Of a DNA stretch of 64,000 nt, positions 44,922-52,909 are shown in pieces. The DNA comes from Paenibacillus sp. OK003. Its GTDB lineage: Bacteria > Bacillota > Bacilli > Paenibacillales > Paenibacillaceae. Below the pieces are notes generated by a model that made no database searches, was not told the origin of the DNA, and saw nothing but the letters and a program-made list of their open reading frames with translations. How positions within the stretch are numbered: position 1 is the stretch's first letter; the number at the start of each line of letters is the position of its first letter. The translations under genes and the position numbers were made by a program. The stretch covers positions 124,001 through 188,000 of the forward strand of contig NZ_FOBD01000009.1 in the NCBI RefSeq assembly GCF_900109515.1, written 5' to 3'.

Positions 44922-44930
44922 CAATATAGG
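44922..44930 (-). promoter_or_regulatory. candidate phage promoter element CCTATATTG
   Basis: Motif copy 19 bases before the TTG start of zinc-knuckle copy B. Confidence 0.4.
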
Positions 44931-45224
44931 TAGGTTTGTTCGTACTTAAACTTTTTGTACGTACTAGACGCAACCTTTCACGTAGATGGCTCGACTGCTG
45001 AAAATGTATAGAGCAACCTAGTGAGATAATTGAAAAAGTTTTATTAACTAGAAAGTACAATCCTAGACGTACATATCAATCATGTGCAAGCCAACTGACC
45101 ATTCTCGAAATTGACTAGTGTGAAAGACTTGGTGTTCGTGGCGAAATAGTAAACTTGTGTGGGGGTTGCTAGAGTTAAATATGCGGTGAGAACAGACGGA
45201 CCCGTGCCAATGCGGGGGCGCGTG
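44931..45224. other. gap without recognisable gene
   Basis: About 300 bases between the last phage gene and the tRNA-like cluster. A stretch near 45137 (GTGGCGAAATAGTAAAC) is similar to the D-arm of a leucine tRNA, but I could not close a cloverleaf around it. No open frame with a ribosome-binding site. Confidence 0.4.
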
Positions 45225-45283
45225 TTGATTCTCAGAGCGGTCTCATACGCCGCTTCTCAAGGGTTCAATTCCCGTCAAGACCA
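45225..45283 (+). tRNA. degenerate tRNA-Met(CAU)-like sequence, 3' two thirds only
   Basis: Anticodon arm GCGGT-CTCATAC-GCCGC gives CAT, and a T-arm GGG-TTCAATT-CCC follows with a 3' end CAAGACCA. I cannot find a matching 5' acceptor strand, and the D-arm is reduced (CTCAGAG). Probably a pseudo-tRNA or a strongly diverged phage tRNA. Confidence 0.35.
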
Positions 45284-45289
45284 GCATAT

Positions 45290-45367
45290 CGGGATGTGGA
45301 AAAGTTTGGAGTTCTCGCTTGCCTTGGAAGCAAGAGAACGCAGGTTCAAGTCCTGCCATTCCGACCA
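45290..45367 (+). tRNA. tRNA-Pro(UGG)
   Basis: Acceptor CGGGATG pairs with CATTCCG; A73 and encoded CCA. Anticodon arm CTTGC-CTTGGAA-GCAAG gives TGG; T-arm GCAGG-TTCAAGT-CCTGC is perfect. The CGGGATG acceptor is typical of bacterial proline tRNAs. The D-arm is weak and there are 2 extra bases before the anticodon stem, a divergence common in phage tRNAs. Confidence 0.65.
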
Positions 45368-45368
45368 T

Positions 45369-45440
45369 CGGGAAGTAGCTGAAATAGATTAGCGGCGGTG
45401 TGAAATACCGTAGATATTGGTGCGTTACCAACCTTTTCGA
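45369..45440 (+). tRNA. diverged tRNA-Phe(GAA)
   Basis: Acceptor CGGGAAG / CTTTTCG (two G-U pairs), D-stem GCTG / TAGC, anticodon arm GCGGT-GTGAAAT-ACCGT giving GAA, T-stem TTGG / CCAA with an atypical loop TGCGTTA. Followed by ACCG, not a full CCA. Starts 2 bases after the proline tRNA, as in phage tRNA arrays. Confidence 0.45.
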
Positions 45441-45485
45441 CCGTATGCTCTCTTAATTTAATGGAATTTTATGTTCATTTTTAAG

Positions 45486-45538
45486 TTATGCACTAATCTT
45501 AACTTCATTTATTTTGTGAAGTAAAGATTAGTGCATAA
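45486..45538. repeat. long inverted repeat at the phage border
   Basis: 22-base arms (45486-45507 and 45517-45538) match with one mismatch around a 9-base AT loop. Could be a bidirectional terminator or part of an attachment or recombination region; it lies just outside the tRNA array. Confidence 0.8.
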
Positions 45539-45542
45539 AGAA

Positions 45543-45574
45543 AAATCCCTCACGCCATGTGGCGCAAGGGATTT
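45543..45574 (-). terminator. intrinsic terminator for the AlbA_2 operon
   Basis: AAATCCCT (45543-45550) pairs with AGGGATTT (45567-45574) with an inner GCCA/TGGC stem; TTTTTC follows on the minus strand. Confidence 0.8.
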
Positions 45575-45734
45575 GGGGATTAGTACAACGTGATATATTG
45601 ATCGCGTTCCCATTGGTGGACTTGTGTACGGTTTATGTTCCTAGCTTTCAAATGGAATCATTTACTGTACCAAATCCGTGTAAATCAGCTTTTTCTCCTG
45701 TTCATTTTTCAAAGGATTTCTTATTTTATTATAG

Positions 45735-45767
45735 TTTTGTGGGCATTTTGTGGGCGCTTTTGTGGGC
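45735..45767. repeat. three direct copies of TTTTGTGGGC
   Basis: Copies at 45735-45744, 45746-45755 and 45758-45767 (spacing 11 and 12), the last running into GGGCGCCC. Short ordered repeats like these occur as integrase arm sites or regulator sites; no integrase gene is in the window. The gap 45575-45840 has no gene. Confidence 0.6.
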
Positions 45768-45840
45768 GCCCATACCATTTTCAAATATTATCTAAACCCA
45801 TTTTGTACAAATAAAAAAAGTCTGTTTGAGTTTAGTATAT

Positions 45841-47247
45841 CTATTTCTCGTTGCCTATAAATTCGTCAAATGTTTCTTGGTTACAAAAGGCTACCTTCAT
45901 ATTTTGACGATCATAATCTCTATAACGAATTATCCTATTTTGTACTTCAAATATAAAGTTATATTCAATGTGTAATTTACTCTCTGAGATTCTAATGTTC
46001 TTAATTAATTCTGAAATGAATTTACATACAAATTCGGTATCACTATAAATAAGTCTAGTTTTAATTTTTTCATTGAGAAATTTTTCACTTTCATCTGGGG
46101 TTTTCTCTATTTCTTTATAGTATTGAATCTTCAAATGTTGCTTAAATTTATTATATTGAAAATCATTTAAATCTAAAAGATATTTTTCATAAGTTTCATA
46201 AATTCTGACATTTTGGCTAATTAAACTATCAAAATCTCGCTCATTAGGCTTATATTCTCCCCTATCACTGTAAAGCCACTTCTTAAAATATGAGAAATTT
46301 CTAGCTAAATCACTAATAATAACGTTGAACGCACTCCCGAATCCATACTCATATAAGTCAACTTTACGATCAGTCTTATCTAAAATTATATAAGTTATTA
46401 ATGGATTTTTAATAAATGGCATTTCCATGCCCATAGTGGTTTGAAAAAAATAATCATGCGGGAGTTCAAAAATTTCTACTGCACGTAATAAGTGTTCAAT
46501 TTTAGGAAACCTTCTTCCTTCAAAATAATCATCAATAGCACTGATTTCAAAGCCCAATAAGATTCCTATTTCATACTTAGTATATCTTGATTGATGGAAT
46601 CGATAAATGGTGTTCAACTTATCAGCAAATTTAGAAACAGTAAACTGGAATTCACCTCTGTAGAACTCATCTTCCTCTTTAAACATAAAGCATTCTGATT
46701 TTTTATCTTTTAAGAACTGTATATCCTCAGTTTTTAGATTGTATTTTCCTATAAGGCTAACTTTGTGAATCAACATATTAATATCATCAATGTTAGCTTT
46801 TATAGAGCTAGCATTTCGACGGAAATAAATGGTATATTCACTTATAATTGCTTTACCTTTTTCGTTAAATAAGTTTATTGGTGATACCATTACTTTGTCA
46901 GAATCATGTACATACAATAAACCTACAACCTTTTCGCCCTCATCATGAATACTATAATAGTTCAAGTCAAATATAATTTGTTCACCTAACACACTTATAA
47001 TTTTTTCACCTAGTGATGTAGGATCAATTTTTTTATCTACTCCTACAATTCCAGAATTATCATCAACACCTAGTACTAGCCAGCCACCTCCACTATTTGA
47101 GAAGGCTAATATATCTTTCAGCATATTTGCAAACGCAATATTAGGACTTATATGTATGTCTCTTTTGTAATCCCATTTATTATTCTCTGTTCCTAATCCA
47201 ACCAACTCAAAAAATTTATCTTGAGAATTATACATGCTATCACTCAT
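45841..47247 (-). CDS. AlbA_2 (Schlafen-type) domain protein with internal HTH
   Basis: 468 aa. Residues 15-150 match AlbA_2/SLFN proteins: NKWDYKRDIHISPNIAFANM, LAFSNSGGGWLVLGVDDN, and a strand IYFRRNASS. Residues about 215-265 read as an XRE-like helix-turn-helix (YTKYEIGILLGFEISAIDDY, FPKIEHLLRAVEIFELPHDY). The remaining 200 residues are helical and unknown. ATG at 47247; a second ATG four codons on is also well placed. Second or third gene of an AT-rich operon, codon use unlike the phage. AlbA_2 proteins include regulators and nucleic-acid-targeting defence factors; which applies here is unknown. Confidence 0.7.
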   Translation of the reverse strand: MSDSMYNSQDKFFELVGLGTENNKWDYKRDIHISPNIAFANMLKDILAFSNSGGGWLVLGVDDNSGIVGVDKKIDPTSLGEKIISVLGEQIIFDLNYYSIHDEGEKVVGLLYVHDSDKVMVSPINLFNEKGKAIISEYTIYFRRNASSIKANIDDINMLIHKVSLIGKYNLKTEDIQFLKDKKSECFMFKEEDEFYRGEFQFTVSKFADKLNTIYRFHQSRYTKYEIGILLGFEISAIDDYFEGRRFPKIEHLLRAVEIFELPHDYFFQTTMGMEMPFIKNPLITYIILDKTDRKVDLYEYGFGSAFNVIISDLARNFSYFKKWLYSDRGEYKPNERDFDSLISQNVRIYETYEKYLLDLNDFQYNKFKQHLKIQYYKEIEKTPDESEKFLNEKIKTRLIYSDTEFVCKFISELIKNIRISESKLHIEYNFIFEVQNRIIRYRDYDRQNMKVAFCNQETFDEFIGNEK

Positions 47248-47297
47248 CCTATAGATATAGTTTTCTTTATTAATAATTGTTTACAATTTACCCCTGT

Positions 47298-47870
47298 CTA
47301 CTCAATAGCTAAAGAGAAAAAAGGATTAGGCGTATTAGCATGAAAATCTAATATGTACCCCTTACTATTCATCATCTCATTCAAAATTTTAAATGTATCG
47401 GTATTAATCACTATAAACTCGGTTGTTTCAGCTAAACTAGGTCTTGATCTACCATCTCTCGATATATATTCAGAATAGGAGATATTTAATCTCCCGTACA
47501 AATCTAACCTTTGTGGTGTGGTCATATAGATTCTTGAATATCTAATAGCAGATTGACATCGTTCTTGTTGAGTACGACTCCACCAAAACTTTTCAAAATA
47601 CTCAGATATCTCATGTTCATGTTCACTAAAAATACTAATTATACTCCAATCTTTTCTCAAGTAACAATCAGCAATATTGACCTTATCACTGTATCGCTCT
47701 CTTCTTTCCTGAAGTATTTGTTTTAACTTCGGTTCTTCACTTTTATTCTTTAACTTTTCAGTTAAAGAAGGTCGATGAGAGTTTCTTTTATTTTTATCAT
47801 ATGCTCTTACAAGCTCTCTTGCTGTCGACCTAGCTAATGCCCTTGTTAAAATATCGATTAATTTTGCCAA
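47298..47870 (-). CDS. unknown protein co-transcribed with the AlbA_2 gene
   Basis: 190 aa, TTG start after GGAGG at 7 bases. Basic, helical N-terminus (LTRALARSTARELVRAYDKN, KLKQILQERRERYSDKVNIA), then an alpha/beta region with many aromatic residues (ISEYFEKFWWSRTQQERCQS, DLYGRLNISYSEYISRDGRS). No signal peptide or membrane segment. Ends 50 bases before the AlbA_2 start. I do not recognise a family. Confidence 0.6.
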   Translation of the reverse strand: MAKLIDILTRALARSTARELVRAYDKNKRNSHRPSLTEKLKNKSEEPKLKQILQERRERYSDKVNIADCYLRKDWSIISIFSEHEHEISEYFEKFWWSRTQQERCQSAIRYSRIYMTTPQRLDLYGRLNISYSEYISRDGRSRPSLAETTEFIVINTDTFKILNEMMNSKGYILDFHANTPNPFFSLAIE

Positions 47871-47872
47871 AT

Positions 47873-48016
47873 TTATTCCTCCATGAATATATATTCTACA
47901 CTTACGATACCTGTTAAACCACTACTTAGTTTCACCCCCTCGTTCCACATTGATTTCAAATCCTCTGTAGCCGTTTCATTGGCTACCTCAAGATCTTTTA
48001 TCGTATCAATTGCCAT
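47873..48016 (-). CDS. 47-residue peptide at the head of the AlbA_2 operon, perhaps the end of a broken gene
   Basis: Reads MAIDTIKDLEVANETATEDL then NEGVKLSSGLTGIVSVEYIF, stopping 2 bases before the TTG of the 190-aa gene, whose GGAGG lies inside this frame. No ribosome-binding site of its own. In a second frame just upstream the sequence reads KVKVIVRLANN, which would join smoothly after a one-base shift, so it may be the 3' part of a frameshifted ~65-residue gene. Confidence 0.4.
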   Translation of the reverse strand: MAIDTIKDLEVANETATEDLKSMWNEGVKLSSGLTGIVSVEYIFMEE

Positions 48017-48072
48017 AATTGTTGGCAAGGCGCACGATAACTTTTACCTTTTGTGTATGCCCCGTTGGATTA

Positions 48073-48270
48073 TTATCCGCTTGGTGGTGTAAGGATACCC
48101 ATGATTCTGTTCTCACCAGATGTGGTTGCTTCAAATTGGGAACTAGCTACATCCCATCCCACAAAAGTGCTAGTCGATGCATCATTACTGAGAATAGCTC
48201 CTGTAGTTGTTAGTAGTTCTAGGTCTACTGTAACTAATTCTTTTTGTATTATTCGAGAGATTTTGATCAA
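48073..48270 (-). CDS. doubtful small hypothetical protein
   Basis: 65 aa from TTG after AGGAA: ISRIIQKELVTVDLELLTTT, SNDASTSTFVGWDVASSQFE, ends MGILTPPSG. Sits just upstream of the AlbA_2 operon in the same direction. It may be a real leader gene or a relic; the sequence between 48271 and 48620 has no recognisable gene. Confidence 0.3.
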   Translation of the reverse strand: MIKISRIIQKELVTVDLELLTTTGAILSNDASTSTFVGWDVASSQFEATTSGENRIMGILTPPSG

Positions 48271-48623
48271 TTCCTGTGTTTATCCTTTTTAAAAATTACC
48301 GTGCCTCATGAAAGTTTTTGTCCCAAAACACAGAAGCGCTCTAGTCCTCATTATTTCAAATTATTGCCGCTGTTCGGATGTAATGATGACAGGCTAGTTG
48401 GTTCATGGGCTTATGTTCTTGTCCCTCGACACCTTCTTTACCTATTCTAATGAAGAAACTCAATTTGGATATTCATCAAAGACCATCAAAATTATAGGAT
48501 CGTAGTAGTTTTTCTTCACCCCAACAACACAAATTTTATAAACGAAAATCCGCAGTTTATATATCATCAGTTATTCGCAGCTATAACCTCAGATAATGAA
48601 ATCCAACAGTAATCCTCATCGCC

Positions 48624-48810
48624 TCAGGAACGTTGCTTTGTTACGTTAACAGTATTCAATTCGTTTGAGGTGAAGAGATGAAAGATGTTATAGCCGTGAT
48701 TAACACTCATTGCCTGAAGATACGCCTTACGATGTTCTGGAAGAATTACTCGAGATCCCTCGAAAACTCCGTTCCCCGTCAATTCGCTTGTCACAATTCG
48801 TTTCTTCTCA
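48624..48810 (-). pseudogene. YolD-like fragment
   Basis: The frame IEKKRIVTSELTGNGVFEGS followed by RVILPEHRKAYLQAM has the W/FEGSR-x-x-LPEH signature of YolD-like proteins, which accompany SOS-type DNA polymerase genes in Bacillus and phages. It ends after only ~60 residues (usual length about 100) and has no clear start codon, overlapping the TGA of the winged-helix gene. No UvrX-type polymerase is nearby. Confidence 0.45.
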
Positions 48811-49101
48811 ATATTGTGTCCAGTAATCCGTGTTCGCAGGTTTAAGCGTCGATTGTACCTTGGGAAGTTGTGGTTTCTCAGATTCGCGCTCCCAACCCTC
48901 AAGAATGGCGATGTTAGATGTGTCTGACTTGTCATCCCAATATATGTATTCGGCGGCAATAAGGGCGTCTAAAGCAGCCATGACATCTGGATTAAGCTTC
49001 CCTGTCTTAACCGTTAGCTCGTGAATTGTGGGAAACCTGCGCCGCCCACCTTTGTAGTTGTACAAGATCCGTAAGACCTTTCTTTGGAAATCCGTTAGCA
49101 A
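48808..49101 (-). CDS. small winged-helix DNA-binding protein
   Basis: 97 aa from TTG at 49101, supported by GAGGTGATTAAC; longer upstream frame lacks a site. LTDFQRKVLRILYNYKGGRR, FPTIHELTVKTGKLNPDVMA, LDALIAAEYIYWDDK: helix-turn-helix with a wing, in LexA N-domain style. Directly in front of the YolD-like fragment. Likely a regulator. Confidence 0.55.
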   Translation of the reverse strand: MLTDFQRKVLRILYNYKGGRRRFPTIHELTVKTGKLNPDVMAALDALIAAEYIYWDDKSDTSNIAILEGWERESEKPQLPKVQSTLKPANTDYWTQY

Positions 49102-49268
49102 GTTAATCACCTCGTCAATATTATACGGGAACGTAAGTTCTTTTATCGACAACAAAAATACCCAGTCGCACAGACTAGGTACATTTATAAGGAATCTCAT
49201 GGAGAGAGAGTTATATCATCATTCCCAATAAGGACAAGTTTCTTCTTCTACATAAACAATAAGTTCAC

Positions 49269-49332
49269 CTGGCGTCACTACACGCTTTTAGAGCATCAGG
49301 TGAAGGAGTATTTTAAGGAGTTGCCGAAGTAA
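49269..49332 (+). pseudogene. 3' remnant of an unidentified gene
   Basis: TWRHYTLLEHQVKEYFKELP and a stop just before the nucB-like gene; no start codon upstream in frame. A fragment only. Confidence 0.25.
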
Positions 49333-49353
49333 ACAAAACGGAGGTAATTAAAT

Positions 49354-49802
49354 AATGAAAAAGTTATTTTTAGCTATTATCGTATTTGGGATTATGTTTG
49401 CTGTAGTTTATTTCAACCAAGAGCCTAAATGATTATCAGAAGAAGCCTGTCAAAGAAAGCACCCCAGCAGCAACTGGGCAAGTTGTAGAACTGCTCTTCC
49501 CCGCTGATCGTTATCCAGAAACAGCCAAGCACATTCAGGACGCCATAGACAGCGGTCATGCAGCAACATGCACCATTGATAGAAGTGGCGCTGATGAAAA
49601 CCGCAAATTGTCCCTGAGAGGTGTAGAAACAAAAAAAGGATACGATCGTGATGAATGGCCTATGGCAATGTGTGCAGAGGGTGGAGAAGGAGCCGATATT
49701 GAATACATAAGTCCATCGGATAACCGAGGCGCTGGCAGTTGGGAAGGAAATCAGTTGGAGGAATATCCGGATGGTACATTAGTGGAGTTTATATTTGAGT
49801 GA
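49354..49802 (+). pseudogene. nucB: nucB-like secreted DNase with a frameshift
   Basis: ATG after ACGGAGG starts a signal-peptide-like stretch ([20 protein letters not shown]) that stops at TGA 49430-49432. One base out of register the gene continues to 49802 with the hallmarks of the NucB/NucA nuclease family: [38 protein letters not shown] and DNRGAGSW. NucB is a secreted, sporulation-associated DNase in Bacillus. All catalytic-region motifs are intact, so the break is recent, or a sequencing error. Confidence 0.75.
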
Positions 49803-49810
49803 GGAGATAA

Positions 49811-50167
49811 ATGTTTATGAGTAAGAAGCTTAACGAAATTAGTGACTACATTGGCGTGTTTTGTTTGGGTACATTAACTTTATCATTTTTTGTATTATCA
49901 ATCATATTTATTATCAAGGCGTTCATCAATATTTATAAAAGATTGAAAGGTGTAAGAGTAAATAAAATGGTCCCTTGCACATCATGTAGACGTTCGATTT
50001 CAAACACTGCCATTATTTGCCCATACTGTGGTGAACATTATGGTAAAATGAATGGATTAGGCGATTCAATATTTATCTGTTTTCTTTTTGCCATAGGTCT
50101 TTTCGTGATAGGAATTGTAAGTCTAACAAAGTCTGTTGAATGGTTTGAACAAACTTATATGAAGTGA
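49811..50167 (+). CDS. membrane protein with cytosolic zinc ribbon, copy 1
   Basis: 118 aa. Two N-terminal hydrophobic stretches (GVFCLGTLTLSFFVLSIIFI), then a zinc ribbon C-T-S-C ... C-P-Y-C-G, then HYGKMNGLGDS and a C-terminal membrane segment (ICFLFAIGLFVIGIVSL). GAGGAG precedes; the second ATG (codon 3) is also possible. Same design as 52910-53239 and the broken copy at 53403-53650. Function unknown. Confidence 0.6.
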   Translation: MFMSKKLNEISDYIGVFCLGTLTLSFFVLSIIFIIKAFINIYKRLKGVRVNKMVPCTSCRRSISNTAIICPYCGEHYGKMNGLGDSIFICFLFAIGLFVIGIVSLTKSVEWFEQTYMK

Positions 50168-50229
50168 TCTCCATAACTTACCGCCTCAATCCTTATGGCA
50201 AAACGCTATAATTGGATTGAGGTGTTTTT

Positions 50230-51087
50230 ATGTTCATTAGTCCTATGTTACTTGAAACAGCACCAGGTCCCTTCTCACATTCAGCATTCATTTTTGAACC
50301 TAAAGTAGATGGGCACCGGTTGATATATTCGCAAGAGTCCGGCAATGTCCGGTTATACACACGTCACAATAATGAATGTACTCGTCAGTACCCGGAATTG
50401 CTTCTGCCGTTTGACTCTGATATTATCCTAGACGGCGAGGTAGCTTGCACTGATCCCGAAACCGGACTAAATGACTTCGAGGCTGTGATGAGCCGATTTA
50501 GCACACGTCAGCACTCCAAGGTACAGCAGCTTATCAAAACACTGCCTGCCACGTTCACCATATTTGATATTCTTTTCTACCAAGGACGGGATCTACGTAA
50601 GCTACCTCTTATGGAACGCAAGATGATCCTACACAGTCTATCTCTTCCTTCCTCTAACTTTGGAATTGTTCCACATATAGAAGGCGCTGGAGAGGACTTG
50701 TACGCCCAAATAGAGTCTATGGGCATGGAAGGTGTAGTTGGGAAGCGCAAGGACAGCCAGTACGTCAGCAGACGGTCCAAGAACTGGATGAAGATCATTA
50801 ACTGGTCTTACGCGAATGTATTCATTACCGGGTATCGCAAGGCTGAATTTGGATGGCTTGTGGCTGTTCGCGATCCGTCTGGAAAGCTCCGACCAGCAGG
50901 GATAATAGAACATGGCCCGAGCCCAAAACATAAGCAGGCATTTCGTGGTGTATGCAAGCAGCTCGTAACGGGCCAGGACAAGGATTATGTGTACCTGGAA
51001 CCAAAGATACAAGCTCGCGTCAAGATGCGTAACTGGACCAAATCAGGCTTGTTGCGTATACCCGTGTTTGATCAATTTATTGTGTGA
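50230..51087 (+). CDS. ATP-dependent DNA ligase, short form
   Basis: 285 aa, ATG after GAGGTG. Adenylation motif I is EPKVDGHR with the nucleophile K25; later LDGEVACTD (motif III), FDILFY (IIIa), GMEGVVGKR (IV) and NWMKII (V). The C-terminal part is an OB fold (KIQARVKMRNWTKSGLLRIP). Seals nicks using ATP. It lacks the polymerase and phosphoesterase domains of LigD, so it resembles the small accessory ligases of Paenibacillus and Bacillus involved in repair. Confidence 0.88.
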   Translation: MFISPMLLETAPGPFSHSAFIFEPKVDGHRLIYSQESGNVRLYTRHNNECTRQYPELLLPFDSDIILDGEVACTDPETGLNDFEAVMSRFSTRQHSKVQQLIKTLPATFTIFDILFYQGRDLRKLPLMERKMILHSLSLPSSNFGIVPHIEGAGEDLYAQIESMGMEGVVGKRKDSQYVSRRSKNWMKIINWSYANVFITGYRKAEFGWLVAVRDPSGKLRPAGIIEHGPSPKHKQAFRGVCKQLVTGQDKDYVYLEPKIQARVKMRNWTKSGLLRIPVFDQFIV

Positions 51088-51101
51088 GCTAATGCAAAAA
51101 A

Positions 51102-51128
51102 AAGCTTCGCAATTCAATGCGGAGCCTT
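51102..51128. terminator. bidirectional stem-loop between convergent genes
   Basis: AAGCTTCGCA (51102-51111) pairs with TGCGGAGCCTT (51118-51128), with A and T runs on either side, between the ligase and the secreted-protein gene. Confidence 0.75.
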
Positions 51129-51141
51129 TTGTATTGACTGT

Positions 51142-51894
51142 TTAGTATTCGCTCACTTCAAATGTAAGAACTCGATCAAACAGGATATAGTCCTTGCGAC
51201 TTTTGAACGGGCCTTTGTTGTTGTCATGTTTGTCAATAGCGTAAGATGCCTTTCCGCTTCCAGCTTGTTTTGTTTCATACCAGTCAATAAAGCTGTTAAC
51301 TTCTTGCATACTTAGGTCGAATTCTTTTTCAAGACCTGTGGTCATTGTGACTACCATGATGGCTCTGTTGCCAGATGGTTGCTCTGGTTGTGGTTCAGGT
51401 GTATATGCGTTAAATTCAAAAACCTTCAATGTTGAATTGGCGTTTGTGTTAACTAGGCTGATTTTACTTACACCATCTGCAGGCACTGGTAATGTCACTA
51501 AAGAGCCATCGGTAGTACTTACTTGAAAATATGTAACGTAATTTCCTTGACTATCTAAGAGCTCGATTACAATATTAGTACTTTTATCTGCCTTCAAACG
51601 GTAAGATACAACGGTCTGAGGAGAATCAAAATCATAATAAATATGATCCAAGGTTCCTGTGGGACCCGGAGTACTTTTATCAACAAGAAAAGACGTATTC
51701 TCATTATTATCAGTTGCTTCCGTACCTATTAAACTTCCTCCAGTGAATCCACCGCTATTATAAAGTTGCTTGCCATCAAGCAACCCACCACTGTAATCCA
51801 CAGCAGCTTTCACGCTTGCATTTGGAACTACACTTAAAGCTAAAATAAATGCCCCAATCATTAAAACGATTTTCTTAAAAAACGTTGTTTTCAC
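51142..51894 (-). CDS. secreted protein of unknown function
   Basis: 250 aa. GTG at 51894 is chosen because AGGGGG lies 6 bases upstream and a clean signal peptide follows (KKIVLMIGAFILALSVVPNA). The mature part starts with a beta-sandwich-like domain resembling discoidin modules (HIYYDFDSPQTVVSYRLKAD), then a linker (TPEPQPEQPSG), then a compact C-terminal domain ending KGPFKSRKDYILFDRVLTFE, a block that I associate with secreted proteins of Paenibacillus. Extracellular; partner unknown. Confidence 0.6.
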   Translation of the reverse strand: MKTTFFKKIVLMIGAFILALSVVPNASVKAAVDYSGGLLDGKQLYNSGGFTGGSLIGTEATDNNENTSFLVDKSTPGPTGTLDHIYYDFDSPQTVVSYRLKADKSTNIVIELLDSQGNYVTYFQVSTTDGSLVTLPVPADGVSKISLVNTNANSTLKVFEFNAYTPEPQPEQPSGNRAIMVVTMTTGLEKEFDLSMQEVNSFIDWYETKQAGSGKASYAIDKHDNNKGPFKSRKDYILFDRVLTFEVSEY

Positions 51895-52109
51895 ATGAAT
51901 CCCCCTAAGATTATTATGTACATTCCCTACTTCTATTGTAGAATGAAGTTTATCCAAACGTCTAAACATAAACTTGCTGATCTATAAATATCATCTAATT
52001 TATTGCATATTTATTTTTATTTGGATATGCACCCCCACATATTACCCGTTTCTATCTTTAAAGATTTGAGTTAAATTACATATAATAGCGTCTTTAAGGA
52101 GGCTTCGAT

Positions 52110-52781
52110 ATGTGCGGAAGATTCACGATTACAGATCCAATTGAAGAAATTATGGAGAGATACTATGCTTCTATAGCTGATGGATTCGAATACAAACCTA
52201 ATTACAACGCTGCACCCATGCAATACATTCCGTCGATTATCGGGAGCAAAAACGGCAATGGACTGGGCTCACTCCGATGGGGTTTGGTACCCGTATGGGC
52301 CAAGGATGACAAGATTGGTAATAAGATGATTAATGCTCGGGCAGAAACGATCGCGGAAAAGCCAGCTTTTAAACGTCTGATCAGTTCCAAGCGCTGTATT
52401 ATCCCGTGTAGTGGTTTTTATGAGTGGAAAAAGGAAGGATCCAACAAGCAGCCGATGCGAATACTCATGAAGGATGATAGCATCTTTTCTCTAGCTGGCC
52501 TATATGACACCTGGACAGACCCAGACGGGAATAAGCTCAGTACTTGCACCATCATTACTACTGAACCAAACAGTCTGATGGAAGACATCCATAATCGTAT
52601 GCCGGTCATCTTGCGCCCTGAGGATGAGGAAGAATGGCTTGGAAGAGATAATGAAGATTTGCAGTCGCTGCTTGGATTGCTCAAGCCATATCAAGCGTCA
52701 GAGATGAGAGCTTACGAGGTGCCGAAGGAAGTCGGTAATGTGAGGAATAACAGTGTGGAACTATTGAAAAAAGTTAATTAG
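52110..52781 (+). CDS. SRAP-family (YedK/HMCES-type) protein
   Basis: 223 aa, ATG after AAGGAGG. MCGRFTI places the catalytic cysteine at residue 2; NYNAAP, LRWGLVPVWAKDD, MINARAETI, CSGFYEWKK and the histidine of HNRMPVIL are all present. Family members crosslink to abasic sites in single-stranded DNA and shield them. Length is normal for the family. Single gene with its own terminator. Confidence 0.93.
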   Translation: MCGRFTITDPIEEIMERYYASIADGFEYKPNYNAAPMQYIPSIIGSKNGNGLGSLRWGLVPVWAKDDKIGNKMINARAETIAEKPAFKRLISSKRCIIPCSGFYEWKKEGSNKQPMRILMKDDSIFSLAGLYDTWTDPDGNKLSTCTIITTEPNSLMEDIHNRMPVILRPEDEEEWLGRDNEDLQSLLGLLKPYQASEMRAYEVPKEVGNVRNNSVELLKKVN

Positions 52782-52791
52782 AGATTCGACT

Positions 52792-52819
52792 AGAGTGATA
52801 CCTTAGTGGTAGTCACTCT
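52792..52819 (+). terminator. intrinsic terminator after the SRAP gene
   Basis: AGAGTGA (52792-52798) pairs with TCACTCT (52813-52819), followed by seven T residues. Confidence 0.88.
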
Positions 52820-52909
52820 TTTTTTACTGTTCATAATACAGAAATATATGGAAATAGACGAATAACTTTGATAACATAAGTGGATTGATTACATAGATGG
52901 AGGAACAAA

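Noticed and set aside
45159..45431. Protein-coding frames on either strand across the tRNA cluster
   Set aside because: Both are explained by the tRNA-like sequences; no start signals.
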